Part shown: positions 34,701 to 49,700 of the stretch, in pieces | Layout: the number at the start of each line of letters is the position of its first letter | Numbering within the stretch: position 1 is the first letter of the stretch | Assembly: GCA_963662155.1 (NCBI GenBank) | Contig: OY759270.1 | Location: 56,210,374-56,274,373, forward strand | From: Lamellibrachia columna | Lineage: Eukaryota > Annelida > Polychaeta > Sabellida > Siboglinidae | Direction: 5' to 3' | DNA length: 64,000 bases | The notes under the pieces: generated by a model | What the model saw: only the letters and a program-made list of their open reading frames with translations | What the model was told of the DNA's origin: nothing | The model's database searches: none | Made by a program: the position numbers and the translations under genes

Positions 34701-37700
34701 AGGTTAATTTAGTGTTAGGGTTAACCCTAACTCTACATGTTAGTAGTGTGTGCAGACCAGTGCACAGTTAGGTTAATTTAGTGTTAGGGTTAGCACTAAC
34801 CCTACATGTTAGTAGTGTGTGCAGACCAGTGCACAGTTAGGTTAATTTAGTGTTAGGGTTAGCACTAACCCTACATGTTAGTAGTGTGTGCAGACCAGTG
34901 CACAGTTAGGTTAATTTAGTGTTAGGGTTAGCACTAACCCTACATGTTAGTAGTGTGTGCAGACCAGTGCACAGTTAGGTTAATTTAGTGTTAGGGTTAG
35001 CACTAACCCTACATGTTAGTAGTGTGTGCAGACCAGTGCACAGTTAGGTTAATTTAGTGTTAGGGTTAGCACTAACCCTACATGTTAGTAGTGTGTGCAG
35101 ACCAGTGCACAGTTAGGTTAATTTAGTGTTAGGGTTAGCACTAACCCTACATGTTAGTAGTGTGTGCAGACCAGTGCACAGTTAGGTTAATTTAGTGTTA
35201 GGGTTAACCCTAACCCTACATGTTAGTAGTGTGTGCAGACCAGTGCACAGTTAGGTTAATTTAGTGTTAGGGTTAGCCCTAACCCTACATGTTAGTAGTG
35301 TGTGCAGACCAGTGCACAGTTAGGTTAATTTAGTGTTAGGGTTAGCACTAACCCTACATGTTGGTAGTGTGGGGGTTGGGATGGGGATGAGTAGTAGCAC
35401 CTCTGTCTGAGCGGCAGCCGCATCCACTGCATGCAGTGGGTGGCCCAGGACTCCGGTCCCTCCTCCCCATCCAACTGGTACATATGGCTCCTAGTAGTTG
35501 CGCGGACACCGCAACGGCCACCCTCCGGGCAACAGTCTCGGCTGACTGGCTGAACTATGTACGGGGTAGCCACCAGGGTATACCTTGGTGGTGAGTAGGG
35601 GACGTCTACCCCACTGTGTCTAAAGACTTCTCCGGCAGATGAGGCGCTATGGGACTCACATTGTTCACTGTGGCTCAGAAGGCGGTCAAGCTGATGTGTG
35701 GCAGAGCATCACAGAGCAATTGGTTAGACGTATTACAGCCATTTGGTCACTGCCGGCAGTCCAACCCTTTCACCGGTCGTCTCGGTTAACCCGAGCCACG
35801 GGTCATGGAAGGTAGGATCGAGTGTGTGGAATGTATCTGCGCAAGTACATGCCACCCTAAACCTCCATGCGCAGGTACTCAGTCAAACAAGCCCAGCGGC
35901 GATGGGGAAGTGGCAACGGTGGCAGGCGAAGGATGTCGCTGGAAGCTGCTAGTCACGACCCTGCACGCTGGCGGCCCCGGTGTGACGGTCGCTTGGTCAT
36001 CGACAGTGGAGTCACGATGCCATTCGTATCCTGCCAGGGCGTCAGAGCAGCCCTGTTTAGGGGTAGCACTGCTCTCTCCAAACAGGGAAGGGAATAAAAA
36101 ACGTTTCCTAAAAAAAGCTGACCCAAACCCGACTTGCCCGCAAACCGCGGCGGGCTGGTCATCCAACACTGCGGTCGAAACGATACGCATCGCGGATCGG
36201 TCTGTTCAGCCACAACCGTACACACGATACTGACTGAGGTCGAGATCCGTCGTACCGACGGCTCACTCCATATCCATAGTAGTGTGTGCAGACCAGTGCA
36301 CAGTTAGGTTAATTTAGTGTTAGGGTTAGCCCTAACCCTACATGCTAGTAGTGTGTGCAGACCAGTGCACAGCTAGGTTGATTTAGGGTTAGCCCTAACC
36401 CTACATGTTAGTGTATGCAGACCAGTGCACAGTTAGGTTAATTTAGTGTTAGGGTTAGCCCTAACCCTACATGTTAGTAGTGTGTGCAGACCAGTGCACA
36501 GTTAGGTTAATTTAGTGTTAGGGTTAGCACTAACTCTACATGTTAGTAGTGTGTGCAGACCAGTGCACAGTTAGGCTAATTTAGTGTTAGGGTTAGCACT
36601 AACCCTACATGTTAGTAGTGTGTGCAGACCAGTGCACAGTTAGGTTAATTTAGTGTTAGGGTTAGCCCTAACCCTACATGTTAGTGTGTGCAGACCAGTG
36701 CACAGTTAGGTTGATTTAGGGTTAGCCCTAACCCTACATGTTAGTGTATGCAGACCAGTGCACAGTTAGGTTAATTTAGTGTTAGGGTTAGCCCTAACTC
36801 TACATGTTAGTAGTGTGTGCAGACCAGTGCACAGTTAGGTTAATTTAGTGTTAGGGTTAACCCTAACCCTACATGTTAGTAGTGTGTGCAGACCAGTGCA
36901 CAGTTAGGTTGATTTAGTGTTAGGGTTAGCCCTAACCCTACATGTTAGTAGTGTGTGCAGACCAGTGCACAGTTAGGTTGATTTAGGGTTAGCCCTAACC
37001 CTACATGTTAGTAGTGTGTGCAGACCAGTGCACAGTTAGGTTAATTTAGTGTTAGGGTTAACCCTAACCCTACATGTTAGTAGTGTGTGCAGACCAGTGC
37101 ACAGTTAGGTTGATTTAGTGTTAGGGTTAGCCCTAACCCTACATGTTAGTAGTGTGTGCAGACCAGTGCACAGTTAGGTTGATTTAGGGTTAGCCCTAAC
37201 TCTACATGTTAGTAGTGTGTGCAGACCAGTGCACAGTTAGGTTGATTTAGTGTTAGGGTTAGCCCTAACCCTACATGTTAGTAGTGTGTGCAGACCAGTG
37301 CACAGTTAGGTTGATTTAGTGTTAGGGTTAGCCCTAACCCTACATGTTAGTAGTGTGTGCAGACCAGTGCACAGTTAGGTTAATTTAGTGTTAGGGTTAA
37401 CCCTAACCCTACATGTTAGTAGTGTGTGCAGACCAGTGCACAGTTAGGTTGATTTAGTGTTAGGGTTAGCCCTAACCCTACATGTTAGTAGTGTGTGCAG
37501 ACCAGTGCACAGTTAGGTTAATTTAGTGTTAGGGTTAGACCAGTGCACAGTTAGGTTGATTTAGTGTTAGGGTTAGCCCTAACCCTACATGTTAGTAGTG
37601 TGTGCAGACCAGTGCACAGTTAGGTTAATTTAGTGTTAGGGTTAGACCAGTGCACAGTTAGGTTGATTTCTGGGTAGGTGCAGTTTTGTAGGACAACCAG

Positions 37701-40700
37701 TATATATTTGAGATTTTTTCAGTGATAACATTTTACAAACATAAGATAGTTGCAATGAGAATGACATTTAAATGTGGCTCCCTGAGCTGATCATGAATTT
37801 CACATTTTATTTATATGCCCAAATTATAGACTTGAAGTTGAACAGCAAGAAGTTTATGTGAATGTTGTGCTTTCAAAACACAAACCTTTTGTCTTGCAGG
37901 CACTGGATCAGTTTTCTTCTTGGACATAACGTCTGATGGTCACCTTGTGCCACTGCGCTGCTTCACATGGACACAAGGTCTCTATGATGTGACCTGGAGT
38001 GAATTCACTGACAGTGTTGCTGTGACATGTAGTGCAGATGGCAGCTTACAAGTGTGGGACATCAAAGCAAACTCTCAGGTCTGTTGTTCAGGGGTTTGTT
38101 TCACTGATACCAGGGGATAAGCTGTTGTTAAGTTTTTTTTTCCACTGATACCAGGGGGTTAACTGTTGTTCAGGGGTTAGTGTCACTGATACCAGGGGGT
38201 AAGCTGTTGTTCAGTTTTTTTTTCCACTGATACCAGGGGGTAAACTGTTGTTCAGGGGTTTGTTTCACTGGTACGAGGGGGTAAACTAATTACATTATTG
38301 ACATCATTAAGTATATATTGCAATCTCACTAATTTGTTCATTGATGATAACAAAATAAGTAAAATAACGTGTGAGCATAATGTCTACCACACATTCAGTC
38401 TGTACCACATAATGTCTACCACACATTCAGTCTGTACCACATAATGTCTACCACACATTCAGTCTGTACCACATAATGTCTACCACACATTCAGTCTGTA
38501 CCACATAATGTCCACCACACATTCAGTCTGTACCACGTAATGTCTACCACACATTCAGTCTGTACCACATAATGTCCACCACACCTTCAGTCTGTACCAC
38601 GTAATGTCTACCACACATTCAGTCTATACCACATAATGTCCACCACACATTCAGTCTGTACCACATAATGTCCACCACACATTCAGTCTGTACCACATAA
38701 TGTCCACCACACATTCAGTCTGTACCACGTAATGTCTACCACACATTCAGTCTGTACCACATAATGTCTACCACACATTCAGTCTGTACCACATAATGTC
38801 TACCACACATTCAGTCTGTACCACATAATGTCCACCACACATTCAGTCTGTACCACGTAATGTCTACCACACATTCAGTCTGTACCACATAATGTCTACC
38901 ACACATTCAGTCTGTACCACATAATGTCTACCACACATTCAGTCTGTACCACATAATGTCCACCACACATTCAGTCTGTACCACGTAATGTCTACCACAC
39001 ATTCAGTCTATACCACATAATGTCCACCACACATTCAGTCTGTACCACATAATGTCCACCACACATTCAGTCTGTACCACATAATGTCCACCACACATTC
39101 AGTCTGTACCACATAATGTCCACCACACATTCAGTCTGTACCACATAATGTCCACCACACATTCAGTCTGTACCACATAATGTCCACACCACATTCAGTC
39201 TGTACCACATAATGTCCACCACACATTCAGTCTGTACCACATAATGTCCACCGCACATTCAGTCTGTACCACATAATGTCTACCACACATTCAGTGTGTG
39301 CCACATAATGTCTACCACACATTCAGTGTGTACCACATAATGTCCACCACACATTCAGTCTGTACCACATAATGTCCACCACACATTCAGTCTGTACAAC
39401 ATAATGTCCACCACACATTCAGTCTGTACCACATAATGTCCACCACACATTCAGTCTGTACCACATAATGTCCACCACACATTCTGCCTGACGCACACAC
39501 AGTAATGTTTCATAGCATACAGAGGCCGCGAAATACTGCAGTGTTTTCTTATTCTGTTCAGGTGTTGATATTCCATGTTCACCTGCAGATGTTCACCTTA
39601 CAGATGTTCACCTTGCAGGTGCCTGTCAAGTCTGTGAAGGAACATACAAAAGAGGTGACTAAGTGTTGTAATTAATATGTAAGATGAACCCACGAAAACA
39701 TTTTAAACATACACATTTAGTGCTGTTGAAAAAGGAGATATACATCCGTACCATAATTCCCCTAATAGACGTATGGATATTTACTTATGCAGTTGGCCCA
39801 GGTATTTATAGCCAGTGGAAAAACCAGGACACAAAATACCTGTGATGGTAGCAGACATCACAACCAAAAGTTTGTGTTCAGTTTCTCCAGTTTGCTGTGT
39901 ACTCGGTACAATGGTGTACTCGGTACAGTGGTGTATTCTGTACATTGGTGTACTCGGTACAGTGGTGTATTCTGTACAGTGGTGTACTTGGTACAGTGGT
40001 GTATTCTGTACAGTGGTGTACTCTGTACAGTGGTGTATTATGTACAGTGGTGTACTCAGTACAGTCGCAGATGAATCTATTGTTAACTAAGGCATATGTG
40101 ATGCATCATGCTGGTTTGGACTAATGTATGCGGCTTGAACGAAGGATCAACTGATAAACACTCACTCTGGGGTGAAAACATTGATTTTTTATCTTTGCAT
40201 TTTTAATGAATAATTTGTAATTAACATAGATGTAAAAGTGCTTTTGGTGCATTTTTGTATTGAATGGAGTGTAGTATTGCTACACTTCAATCCCTAACGT
40301 TAATGCTGCCCGTGAATGGATTGAACCTTTATAATGCATCACTGGAAGGCTCTGCAACCAGAGATTTAAATGTCTGCTAAACATTTTAGTTGATATTTTT
40401 AATAATGACGCATGAAAGTATCCAAAACATGTAGAAATTGTAAACAACTAGGGATTCCCCTAATCCAATCACTAGCATTGGCCAGGTCAAGTCATGTAAC
40501 TGCAGCATCCTCAAATCGATAATGTCAGTCCGCAAACACTCAGAATCTTGCCAGAAGATAATGTCAGATCACAAATGCTCTGAATCTTGCCAAAAGTTAA
40601 TGTCAGATCACAAATGCTCTGAATCTTGCCAGAAGATATGTCAGATCACAAACACTCTGAATCTTGCCAGAAGATAATGTCAGACTGCAAACACTCTGAA

Positions 40701-43700
40701 TCTTGCCAGAAGATAATGTCAGACTGCAAACACTCTGAATCTTGCCAGAAGATAATGTCAGACTGCAAACACTCTGAATCTTGCCAGAAGATAATGTCAG
40801 ACTGCAAACACTCTGAATCTTGCCAGAAGATAATGTCAGACTGCAAACACTCTGAATCTTGCCAGAAGATAATGTCAGACTGCAAACACTCTGAATCTTG
40901 CCAGAAGCTCCAATATTCTCAATGCTGTGACAGATGATTATTATGATAGTCAAAAAGATTGTGGCCAAGTACATGTTCTATTAAAATAAGGTTGCTAGAG
41001 TGGGAGAGGCAGGTGGTGGAAGTGGTAGGTTGCTAGAGTGGGAGAGGCAGGTGGTGGAAGTGGTAGGTTGTGAGAGTGGGAGAGGCAGGTGGTGGAAGTG
41101 GTAGGTTGTGAGAGTGGGAGAGGCAGATGGTGCAAGTGGTAGGTTGTGAGAGTGGGAGAGGCAAGTGGTGGAAGCGGTAGGTTGTGAGAGTGGGAGAGGC
41201 AAGTGGTGGAAGTGGTAGGTTGCTAGAGTGGGAGAGGCAGGTGGTGCAAGTGGTAGGTTGCTAGAGTGGGAGAGGCAGGTTGTGCAAGTGGTAGGTTGCT
41301 AGAGTGGGAGAGGCAGGTGGTGCAAGCGGTAGGTTGCTAGAGTGGGAGAGGCAGGTGGTGCAAGTGGTAGGTTACTAGAGTGGGAGAGGCAGGTGGTGGA
41401 AGTGGTAGGTTACTAGAGTGGGAGAGGCAGGTGGTGGAAGTGGTAGGTTGCTAGAGTGGGAGAGGCAGGTGGTGCAAGTGGTAGGTTGCTAGAGTGGGAG
41501 AGGCAGGTGGTGCAAGTGGCAGGTTACTAGAGTGGAGGAGGCAGGTGGTGCAAGTTGTAGGTTACTAGAGTGGGAGAGGCAAGTGGTGCAAGCGGTAGTT
41601 TGCTAGAGTGGGAGAGGCAGGTGGTGCAAGTGGCAGGTTACTAGAGTGGAGGAGGCAGGTGGTGCAAGTGGCAGGTTACTAGAGTGGAGGAAGCAGGTGG
41701 TGCAAGTGGTAGGTTACTAGAGTGGGAGAGGCAGGTGGTGGAAGTGGTAGGTTACTAGAGTGGGAGAGGCAGGTGGTGGAAGTGGTAGGTTGCTAGAGTG
41801 GGAGAGGCAGGTGGTGCAAGTGGTAGGTTGCTAGAGTGGGAGAGGCAGGTGGTGCAAGTGGTAGGTTGCTAGAGTGGGAGAGGCAGGTGGTGCAAGTGGT
41901 AGGTTACTAGAGTGGGAGAGGCAGGTGGTGCAAATGGCAGGTTACTAGAGTGGGAGAGGCAGGTGGTGCAAGCGGTAGTTTGCTAGAGTGGGAGAGGCAG
42001 GTGATGCAAGTGGTAGGTTGCTAGAGTGGAGGAGGCAGGTGGTGCAAGTGGTAGGTTGCTAGAGTGGGAGAGGCAGGTGGTGGAAGTGGCAGGTTGCTAG
42101 AGTGGGAGAGGCAGGTGGTGCAAGTGGTAGGTTACTAGAGTGGGAGAGGCAGGTGGTGGAAGTGGTAGGTTGCTAGAGTGGGAGAGGCAGGTGGTGGAAG
42201 TGGCAGGTTGCTAGAGTGGGAGAGGCAGGTGGTGCAAGTGGTAGGTTACTAGAGTGGGAGAGGCAGGTGGTGGAAGTGGTAGGTTGCTAGAGTGGGAGAG
42301 TCAGGTTGTGCAAGTGGTAGTTTGCTAGAGTGGGAGAGGCAGGTGGTGCAAGTGGTAGGTTGCTAGAGTGGGAGAGGCAGGTGGTGGAAGTGGTAGGTTG
42401 CTAGAGTGGGAGAGGCAGGTGGTGCAAGTGGTAGGTTGCTAGAGTGGGAGAGGCAGGTGGTGCAAGTGGCAGGTTACTAGAGTGGAGGAGGCAGGTGGTG
42501 CAAGTTGTAGGTTACTAGAGTGGGAGAGGCAAGTGGTGCAAGCGGTAGTTTGCTAGAGTGGGAGAGGCAGGTGGTGCAAGTGGCAGGTTACTAGAGTGGA
42601 GGAGGCAGGTGGTGCAAGTGGCAGGTTACTAGAGTGGAGGAAGCAGGTGGTGCAAGTGGTAGGTTACTAGAGTGGGAGAGGCAGGTGGTGGAAGTGGTAG
42701 GTTACTAGATTGGGAGAGGCAGGTGGTGGAAGTGGTAGGTTGCTAGAGTGGGAGAGGCAGGTGGTGCAAGTTCTAGGTTGCTAGAGTGGGAGAGGCAGGT
42801 GGTGCAAGTGGTAGGTTACTAGAGTGGGAGAGGCAGGTGGTGGAAGTGGTAGGTTGCTAGAGTGGGAGAGGCAGGTGGTGCAAGTGGTAGAGGTTGCTAG
42901 AGTGGGAGAGGCAGGTGGTGCAAGTGGTAGGTTGCTAGAGTGGGAGAGGCAGATGGTGCAAGTGGTAGGTTACTAGAGTGGGAGAGGCAGGTGGTGGAAG
43001 TGGTAGGTTGCTAGAGTGGGAGAGGCAGGTGGTGGAAGTGGTAGGTTACTAGAGTGGGAGAGGCAGGTGGTGGAAGTGGTAGGTTGCTAGAGTCGGAGAG
43101 GCAGGTTGTGCAAGTGGTAGGTTGCTAGAGTGGGAGAGGCAGGTGGTGCAAACGGTAGGTTGCTAGAGTGGGAGAGGCAGGTGGTGCAAGTGGTAGGTTA
43201 CTAGAGTGGGAGAGGCAGGTGGTGGAAGCGGTAGGTTACTAGAGTGGGAGAGGCAGGTGGTGGAAGTGGTAGGTTGCTAGAGTGGGAGAGGTAGGTGGTG
43301 CAAGTGGTAGGTTGCTAGAGTGGGAGAGGCAGGTGGTGCAAGTGGCAGGTTACTAGAGTGGAGGAGGCAGGTGGTGCAAGTTGTAGGTTACTAGAGTGGG
43401 AGAGGCAAGTGGTGCAAGCGGTAGTTTGCTAGAGTGGGAGAGGCAGGTGGTGCAAGTGGCAGGTTACTAGAGTGGAGGAGGCAGGTGGTGCAAGTGGCAG
43501 GTTACTAGAGTGGAGGAAGCAGGTGGTGCAAGTGGTAGGTTACTAGAGTGGGAGAGGCAGGTGGTGGAAGTGGTAGGTTACTAGAGTGGGAGAGGCAGGT
43601 GGTGGAAGTGGTAGGTTGCTAGAGTGGGCGAGGCAGGTGGTGCAAGTGGTAGGTTGCTAGAGTGGGAGAGGCAGGTGGTGCAAGTGGTAGGTTGCTAGAG

Positions 43701-46700
43701 TGGGAGAGGCAGGTGGTGCAAGTGGTAGGTTACTAGAGTGGGAGAGGCAGGTGGTGGAAGTGGTAGGTTGCTAGAGTGGGAGAGGCAGGTGGTGCAAGTG
43801 GTAGGTTGCTAGAGTGGGAGAGGCAGGTGGTGCAAGTGGTAGGTTGCTAGAGTGGGAGAGGCAGATGGTGCAATTGGTAGGTTGCTAGAGTGGGAGAGGC
43901 AGGTGGTGCAAGTGGTAGGTTACTAGAGTGGGAGAGGCAGGTGGTGGAAGTGGTAGGTTGCTAGAGTGGGAGAGGCAGGTGGTGCAAGTGGTAGGTTGCT
44001 AGAGTGGGAGAGGCAGGTGGTGCAAGCGGTAGGTTGCTAGAGTGGGAGAGGCAGGTGGTGCAAGTGGTAGGTTACTAGAGTGGGAGAGGCAGGTGGTGGA
44101 AGTGGTAGGTTACTAGAGTGGGAGAGGCAGGTGGTGCAAGTGGTAGGTTGCTAGAGTGGGAGAGGCAGGTGGTGGAAGTGGTAGGTTGCTAGAGTGAGAG
44201 AGGCAGGTGGTGGAAGTGGTAGGTTGCTAGAGTGGGAGAGGCAGGTGGTGCAAGTGGTAGGTTGCTAGAGTGGGAGAGGCAGGTGGTGCAAGTGGCAGGT
44301 TACTAGAGTGGAGGAGGCAGGTGGTGCAAGTTGTAGGTTACTAGAGTGGGAGAGGCAAGTGGTGCAAGCGGTAGTTTGCTAGAGTGGGAGAGGCAGGTGG
44401 TGCAAGTGGCAGGTTACTAGAGTGGAGGAGGCAGGTGGTGCAAGTGGCAGGTTACTAGAGTGGGAGAGGCAGGTGGTGCAAGTGGTAGGTTGCTAGAGTG
44501 GGAGAGGCAGGTGGTGCAAGTGGTAGGTTGCTAGAGTGGGAGAGGCAGGTGGTGCAAGTGGCAGGTTACTAGAGTGGGAGAGGCAGGTGGTGCAAGTGGT
44601 AGGTTACTAGAGTGGGAGAGGCAGGTGGTGCAAGTGGTAGGTTGCTAGAGTGGGAGAGGCAGGTGGTGCAAGTGGCAGGTTACTAGAGTGGGAGAGGCAG
44701 GTGGTGCAAGTGGTAGGTTGCTAGAGTGGGAGAGGCAGGTGGTGCAAGTGGTAGGTTACTAGTGTGGGAGAGGCAGGTGGTGCAAGTGGTAGGTTGCTAG
44801 AGTGGGAGAGGCAGGTGGTGCAAATGGTAGGTTACTAGAGTGGGAGAGGTAGGTGGTGCAAGTGGTAGGTTACTAGAGTGGGAGAGGCAGGTGGTGCAAG
44901 TGGTAGGTTGCTTGAGTGGGAGAGGCTAGTGGTGCAAGTGGTAGGTTGCTAGAGTGGGAGAGGCAGGTGGTGCAAGTGGTAGGTTACTAGAGTGGGAGAG
45001 GCAGGTGGTGCAAGTGGTAGGTTACTAGAGTGGGAGAGGCAGGTGGTTCAAGTGGTAGGTTGCTAGAGTGGGAGAGGCAGGTGATGCAAGTGGTAGGTTG
45101 CTAGAGTGGAGGAGGCAGGTGGTGCAAGTGGTAGGTTGCTAGAGTGGGAGAGGAAGGTGGTGCAAGTGGCAGGTTGCTAGAGTGGGAGAGGCAGGTGGTG
45201 CAAGTGGCAGGTTACTAGAGTGGGAGAGGCAGGTGGTGCAAGTGGTAGGTTGCTAGATTGGGAGAGGCAGGTGGTGCAAGTGGTAGGTTGCTAGAGTGGG
45301 AGAGGCAGGTGGTGCACGTGGCAGGTTACTAGAGTGGGAGAGGCAGGTGGTGCAAGTGGTAGGTTGCTAGAGTGGGAGAGGAAGGTGGTGCAAGCGGTAG
45401 GTTGCTAGCGAGGGAGAGGCAGGTGGTGCCATCTAACAGCCATCTAGCAGGAGTCAGTCTGGTGAAAGCAGCCATCTAGAAGGAGTTAGTCTTGTGAAAG
45501 CAGCCATCTAGCAGGAGTCAGTCTGGTGAAGGCAGTCATCTAGCAGGAGTCAGTCTGGTGAAGGCAGCCATCTAGCAGGAGTTACTCTGGTGAAGGCAGC
45601 TGTCAAAATGTCACAAATAGAGAAAAGGTCAAATTTGCTGAAGAATGATAGAAAGATTAATAGAGGACACTGTTGTTGTTGTGCAGGTGGCTGGGGTCGA
45701 CTGGAGTCAGGACAGGCGCATGTCTCTAGTGCTGAGTGCATCATGGGACACTACGGTCAAGTTGGTCAGTCCGTTCTGCAGAGTACTTCCTTCATTCTAA
45801 CACTGTGTATACAAGTAGCTGTTACATACCAAGTACACATTGTCAGAGTACTTCCTTCATTCTACCACTATGTGTATACAAGTAGCTGTTTCACACCAAG
45901 TACACATTGTCAGAGTACTTCCTTCATTCTACCACTATGTGTATACAAGTAGCTGTTTCACACCAAGTACACATTGTCAGAGTACTTCCTTCATTCTAAC
46001 ACTATGTGTATACAAGTAGCTGTTTCACACCAAGTACACATTGTCAGAGTACTTCCTTCATTCTAACACTGTGTATACAAGCAGCTGTTTCACACCAAGT
46101 ACACATTGTCAGAGTACTTCCTTCATTCTAACACTGTGTATACAAGTAGCTGTTTCACACCAAGTACACATTGTCAGAGTACTTCCTTCATTCTAACACT
46201 GTGTATACAAGTAGCTGTTACACACCAAGTACACATTGTCAGAGTACTTCCTTCATTCTAACACTGTGTATACAAGTAGTGTTAAACACCAAGTACACAT
46301 TGTCAGAGTACTTCCTTCATTCTAACACTGTGTATACAAGCAGCTGTTTCACACCAAGTACACATTGTCAGAGTACTTCCTTCATTCTAACACTATGTGT
46401 ATACAAGTAGCTGTTACACACCAAGTACACATTGTCAGAGTTCTTCCTTCATTCTAACACTGTGTATACAAGTAGCTGTTACACACCAAGTACACATTGT
46501 CAGAGTACTTCCTTCATTCTACCACTATGTGTATACAAGTAGTGTTAAACACCAAGTACACATTGTCAGAGTACTTCCTTCATTCTAACACTGTGTATAC
46601 AAGTAGCTGTTACACACCAAGTACACATTGTCAGAGTACTTCCTTCATTCTAACACTGTGTATACAAGTAGCTGTTACACACCAAGTACACATTGTCAGA

Positions 46701-49700
46701 GTACTTCCTTCATTCTACCACTATGTGTATAAAAGTAGTGTTAAACACCAAGTACACATTGTCAGAGTACTTCCTTCATTCTAACACTGTGTATACAAGT
46801 AGCTGTTTCACACCAAGTACACATTGTCAGAGTACTTCCTTCATTCTAACACTATGTGTATACAAGTAGTGTTAAACACCAAGTACACATTGTCAGAGTA
46901 CTTCCTTCATTATACCACTATGTTTATACAAGTAGTGTTAAACACCAAGTACACATTGTCAGAGTACTTCCTTCATTCTAACACTGTGTATACAAGTAGC
47001 TGTTACACACCAAGTACACATTGTCAGAGTACTTCCTTCATTCTAACACTGTGTATACAAGTAGCTGTTACACACCAAGTACACATTGTCAGAGTACTTC
47101 CTTCATTCTAACACTGTGTATACAAGTAGCTGTTTCACACCAAGTACACATTGTCAGAGTACTTCCTTCATTCTACCACTATGTGTATACAAGTAGCTGT
47201 TACACACCAAATACACATTGTCAGAGTACTTCCTTAATTCTAACACTGTGTATACAAGCAGCTGTTTCACACCAAGTACACATTGTCAGAGTACTTCCTT
47301 CATTCTAACACTATGTGTATACAAGTAGTGTTAAACACCAAGTACACATTGTCAGAGTACTTCCTTCATTCTAACACTGTGTATACAAGCAGCTGTTTCA
47401 CACCAAGTACACATTGTCAGAGTACTTCCTTCATTCTAACACTATGTGTATACAAGTAGCTGTTACACACCAAGTACACATTGTCAGAGTACTTCCTTCA
47501 TTCTAACACTGTGTACACAAGTAGCTGTTACACACCAAGTACACATTGTCAGAGTACTTCCTTCATTCTAACACTATGTGTATACAAGTAGTGTTAAACA
47601 CCAAGTACACATTGTCAGAGTACTTCCTTCATTCTAACACTGTGTATACAAGTAGCTGTTACACACCAAGTACACATTGTCAGAGTACTTCCTTCATTCT
47701 AACACTGTGTATACAAGTAGCTGTTACACACCAAGTACACATTGTCAGAGTACTTCCTTCATTCTAACACTATGTGTATACAAGTAGCTGTTACACACCA
47801 AGTACACATTGTCAGAGTACTTCCTTCATTCTAACACTGTGTACACAAGTAGCTGTTACACACCAAGTACACATTGTCAGAGTACTTCCTTCATTCTAAC
47901 ACTATGTGTATACAAGTAGTGTTAAACACCAAGTACACATTGTCAGAGTACTTCCTTCATTCTAACACTGTGTATACAAGTAGCTGTTACACACCAAGTA
48001 CACATTGTCAGAGTACTTCCTTCATTCTAACACTATGTGTATACAAGTAGCTGTTACACACCAAGTACACATTGTCAGAGTACTTCCTTCATTCTAACAC
48101 TGTGTATACAAGTAGCTGTTTCACACCAAGTACACATTGTCAGAGTACTTCCTTCATTCTAACACTATGTGTATACAAGTAGCTGTTACACACCAAGTAC
48201 ACATTGTCAGAGTACTTCCTTCATTCTAACACTGTGTATACAAGTAGCTGTTACACACCAAGTACACATTGTCAGAGTACTTCCTTCATTCTAACACTGT
48301 GTATACAAGTAGCTGTTTCACACCAAGTACACATTGTCAGAGTACTTCCTTCATTCTAACACTATGTGTATACAAGTAGCTGTTACACACCAAGTACACA
48401 TTGTCAGAGTACTTCCTTCATTCTAACACTGTGTATACAAGCAGCTGTTTCACACCAAGTACACATTGTCAGAGTACTTCCTTCATTCTAACACTATGTG
48501 TATACAAGTAGCTGTTACACACCAAGTACACATTGTCAGAGTACTTCCTTCATTCTAACACTGTGTATACAAGTAGCTGTTACACACCAAGTACACATTG
48601 TCAGAGTACTTCCTTCATTCTAACACTGTATACAAGTAGCTGTTTCACACCAAGTACACATTGTCAGAGTACTTCCTTCATTCTAACACTATGTGTATAC
48701 AAGTAGCTGTTACACACCAAGTACACATTGTCAGAGTACTTCCTTCATTCTAACACTGTGTATACAAGCAGCTGTTTCACACCAAGTACACATTGTCAGA
48801 GTACTTCCTTCATTCTAACACTATGTGTATACAAGTAGCTGTTACACACCAAGTACACATTGTCAGAGTACTTCCTTCATTCTAACACTGTATACAAGTA
48901 GCTGTTTCACACCAAGTACACATTGTCAGAGTACTTCCTTCATTCTAACACTATGTGTATACAAGTAGCTGTTACACACCAAGTACACATTGTCAGAGTA
49001 CTTCCTTCATTCTAACACTGTGTATACAAGTAGCTGTTACACACCAAGTACACATTGTCAGAGTACTTCCTTCATTCTAACACTGTGTATACAAGTAGCT
49101 GTTTCACACCAAGTACACATTGTCAGAGTACTTCCTTCATTCTAACACTGTGTATACAAGTAGCTGTTTCACACCAAGTACACATTGTCAGAGTACTTCC
49201 TTCATTCTAACACTATGTGTATACAAGTAGCTGTTACACACCAAGTACACATTGTCAGAGTACTTCCTTCATTCTAACACTGTGTATACAAGTAGCTGTT
49301 ACACACCAAGTACACATTGTCAGAGTACTTCCTTCATTCTAACACTGTGTATACAAGTAGCTGTTTCACACCAAGTACACATTGTCAGAGTACTTCCTTC
49401 ATTCTAACACTATGTGTATACAAGTAGCTGTTACACACCAAGTACACATTGTCAGAGTACTTCCTTCATTCTAACACTGTGTATACAAGCAGCTGTTTCA
49501 CACCAAGTACACATTGTCAGAGTACTTCCTTCATTCTAACACTATGTGTATACAAGTAGCTGTTACACACCAAGTACACATTGTCAGAGTACTTCCTTCA
49601 TTCTAACACTGTGTATACAAGTAGCTGTTACACACCAAGTACACATTGTCAGAGTACTTCCTTCATTCTAACACTGTATACAAGTAGCTGTTTCACACCA

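Noticed and set aside
40988..45432. CRISPR-like array
   Set aside because: Direct repeats are contiguous without unique spacers, and the genome is eukaryotic; it is a minisatellite.
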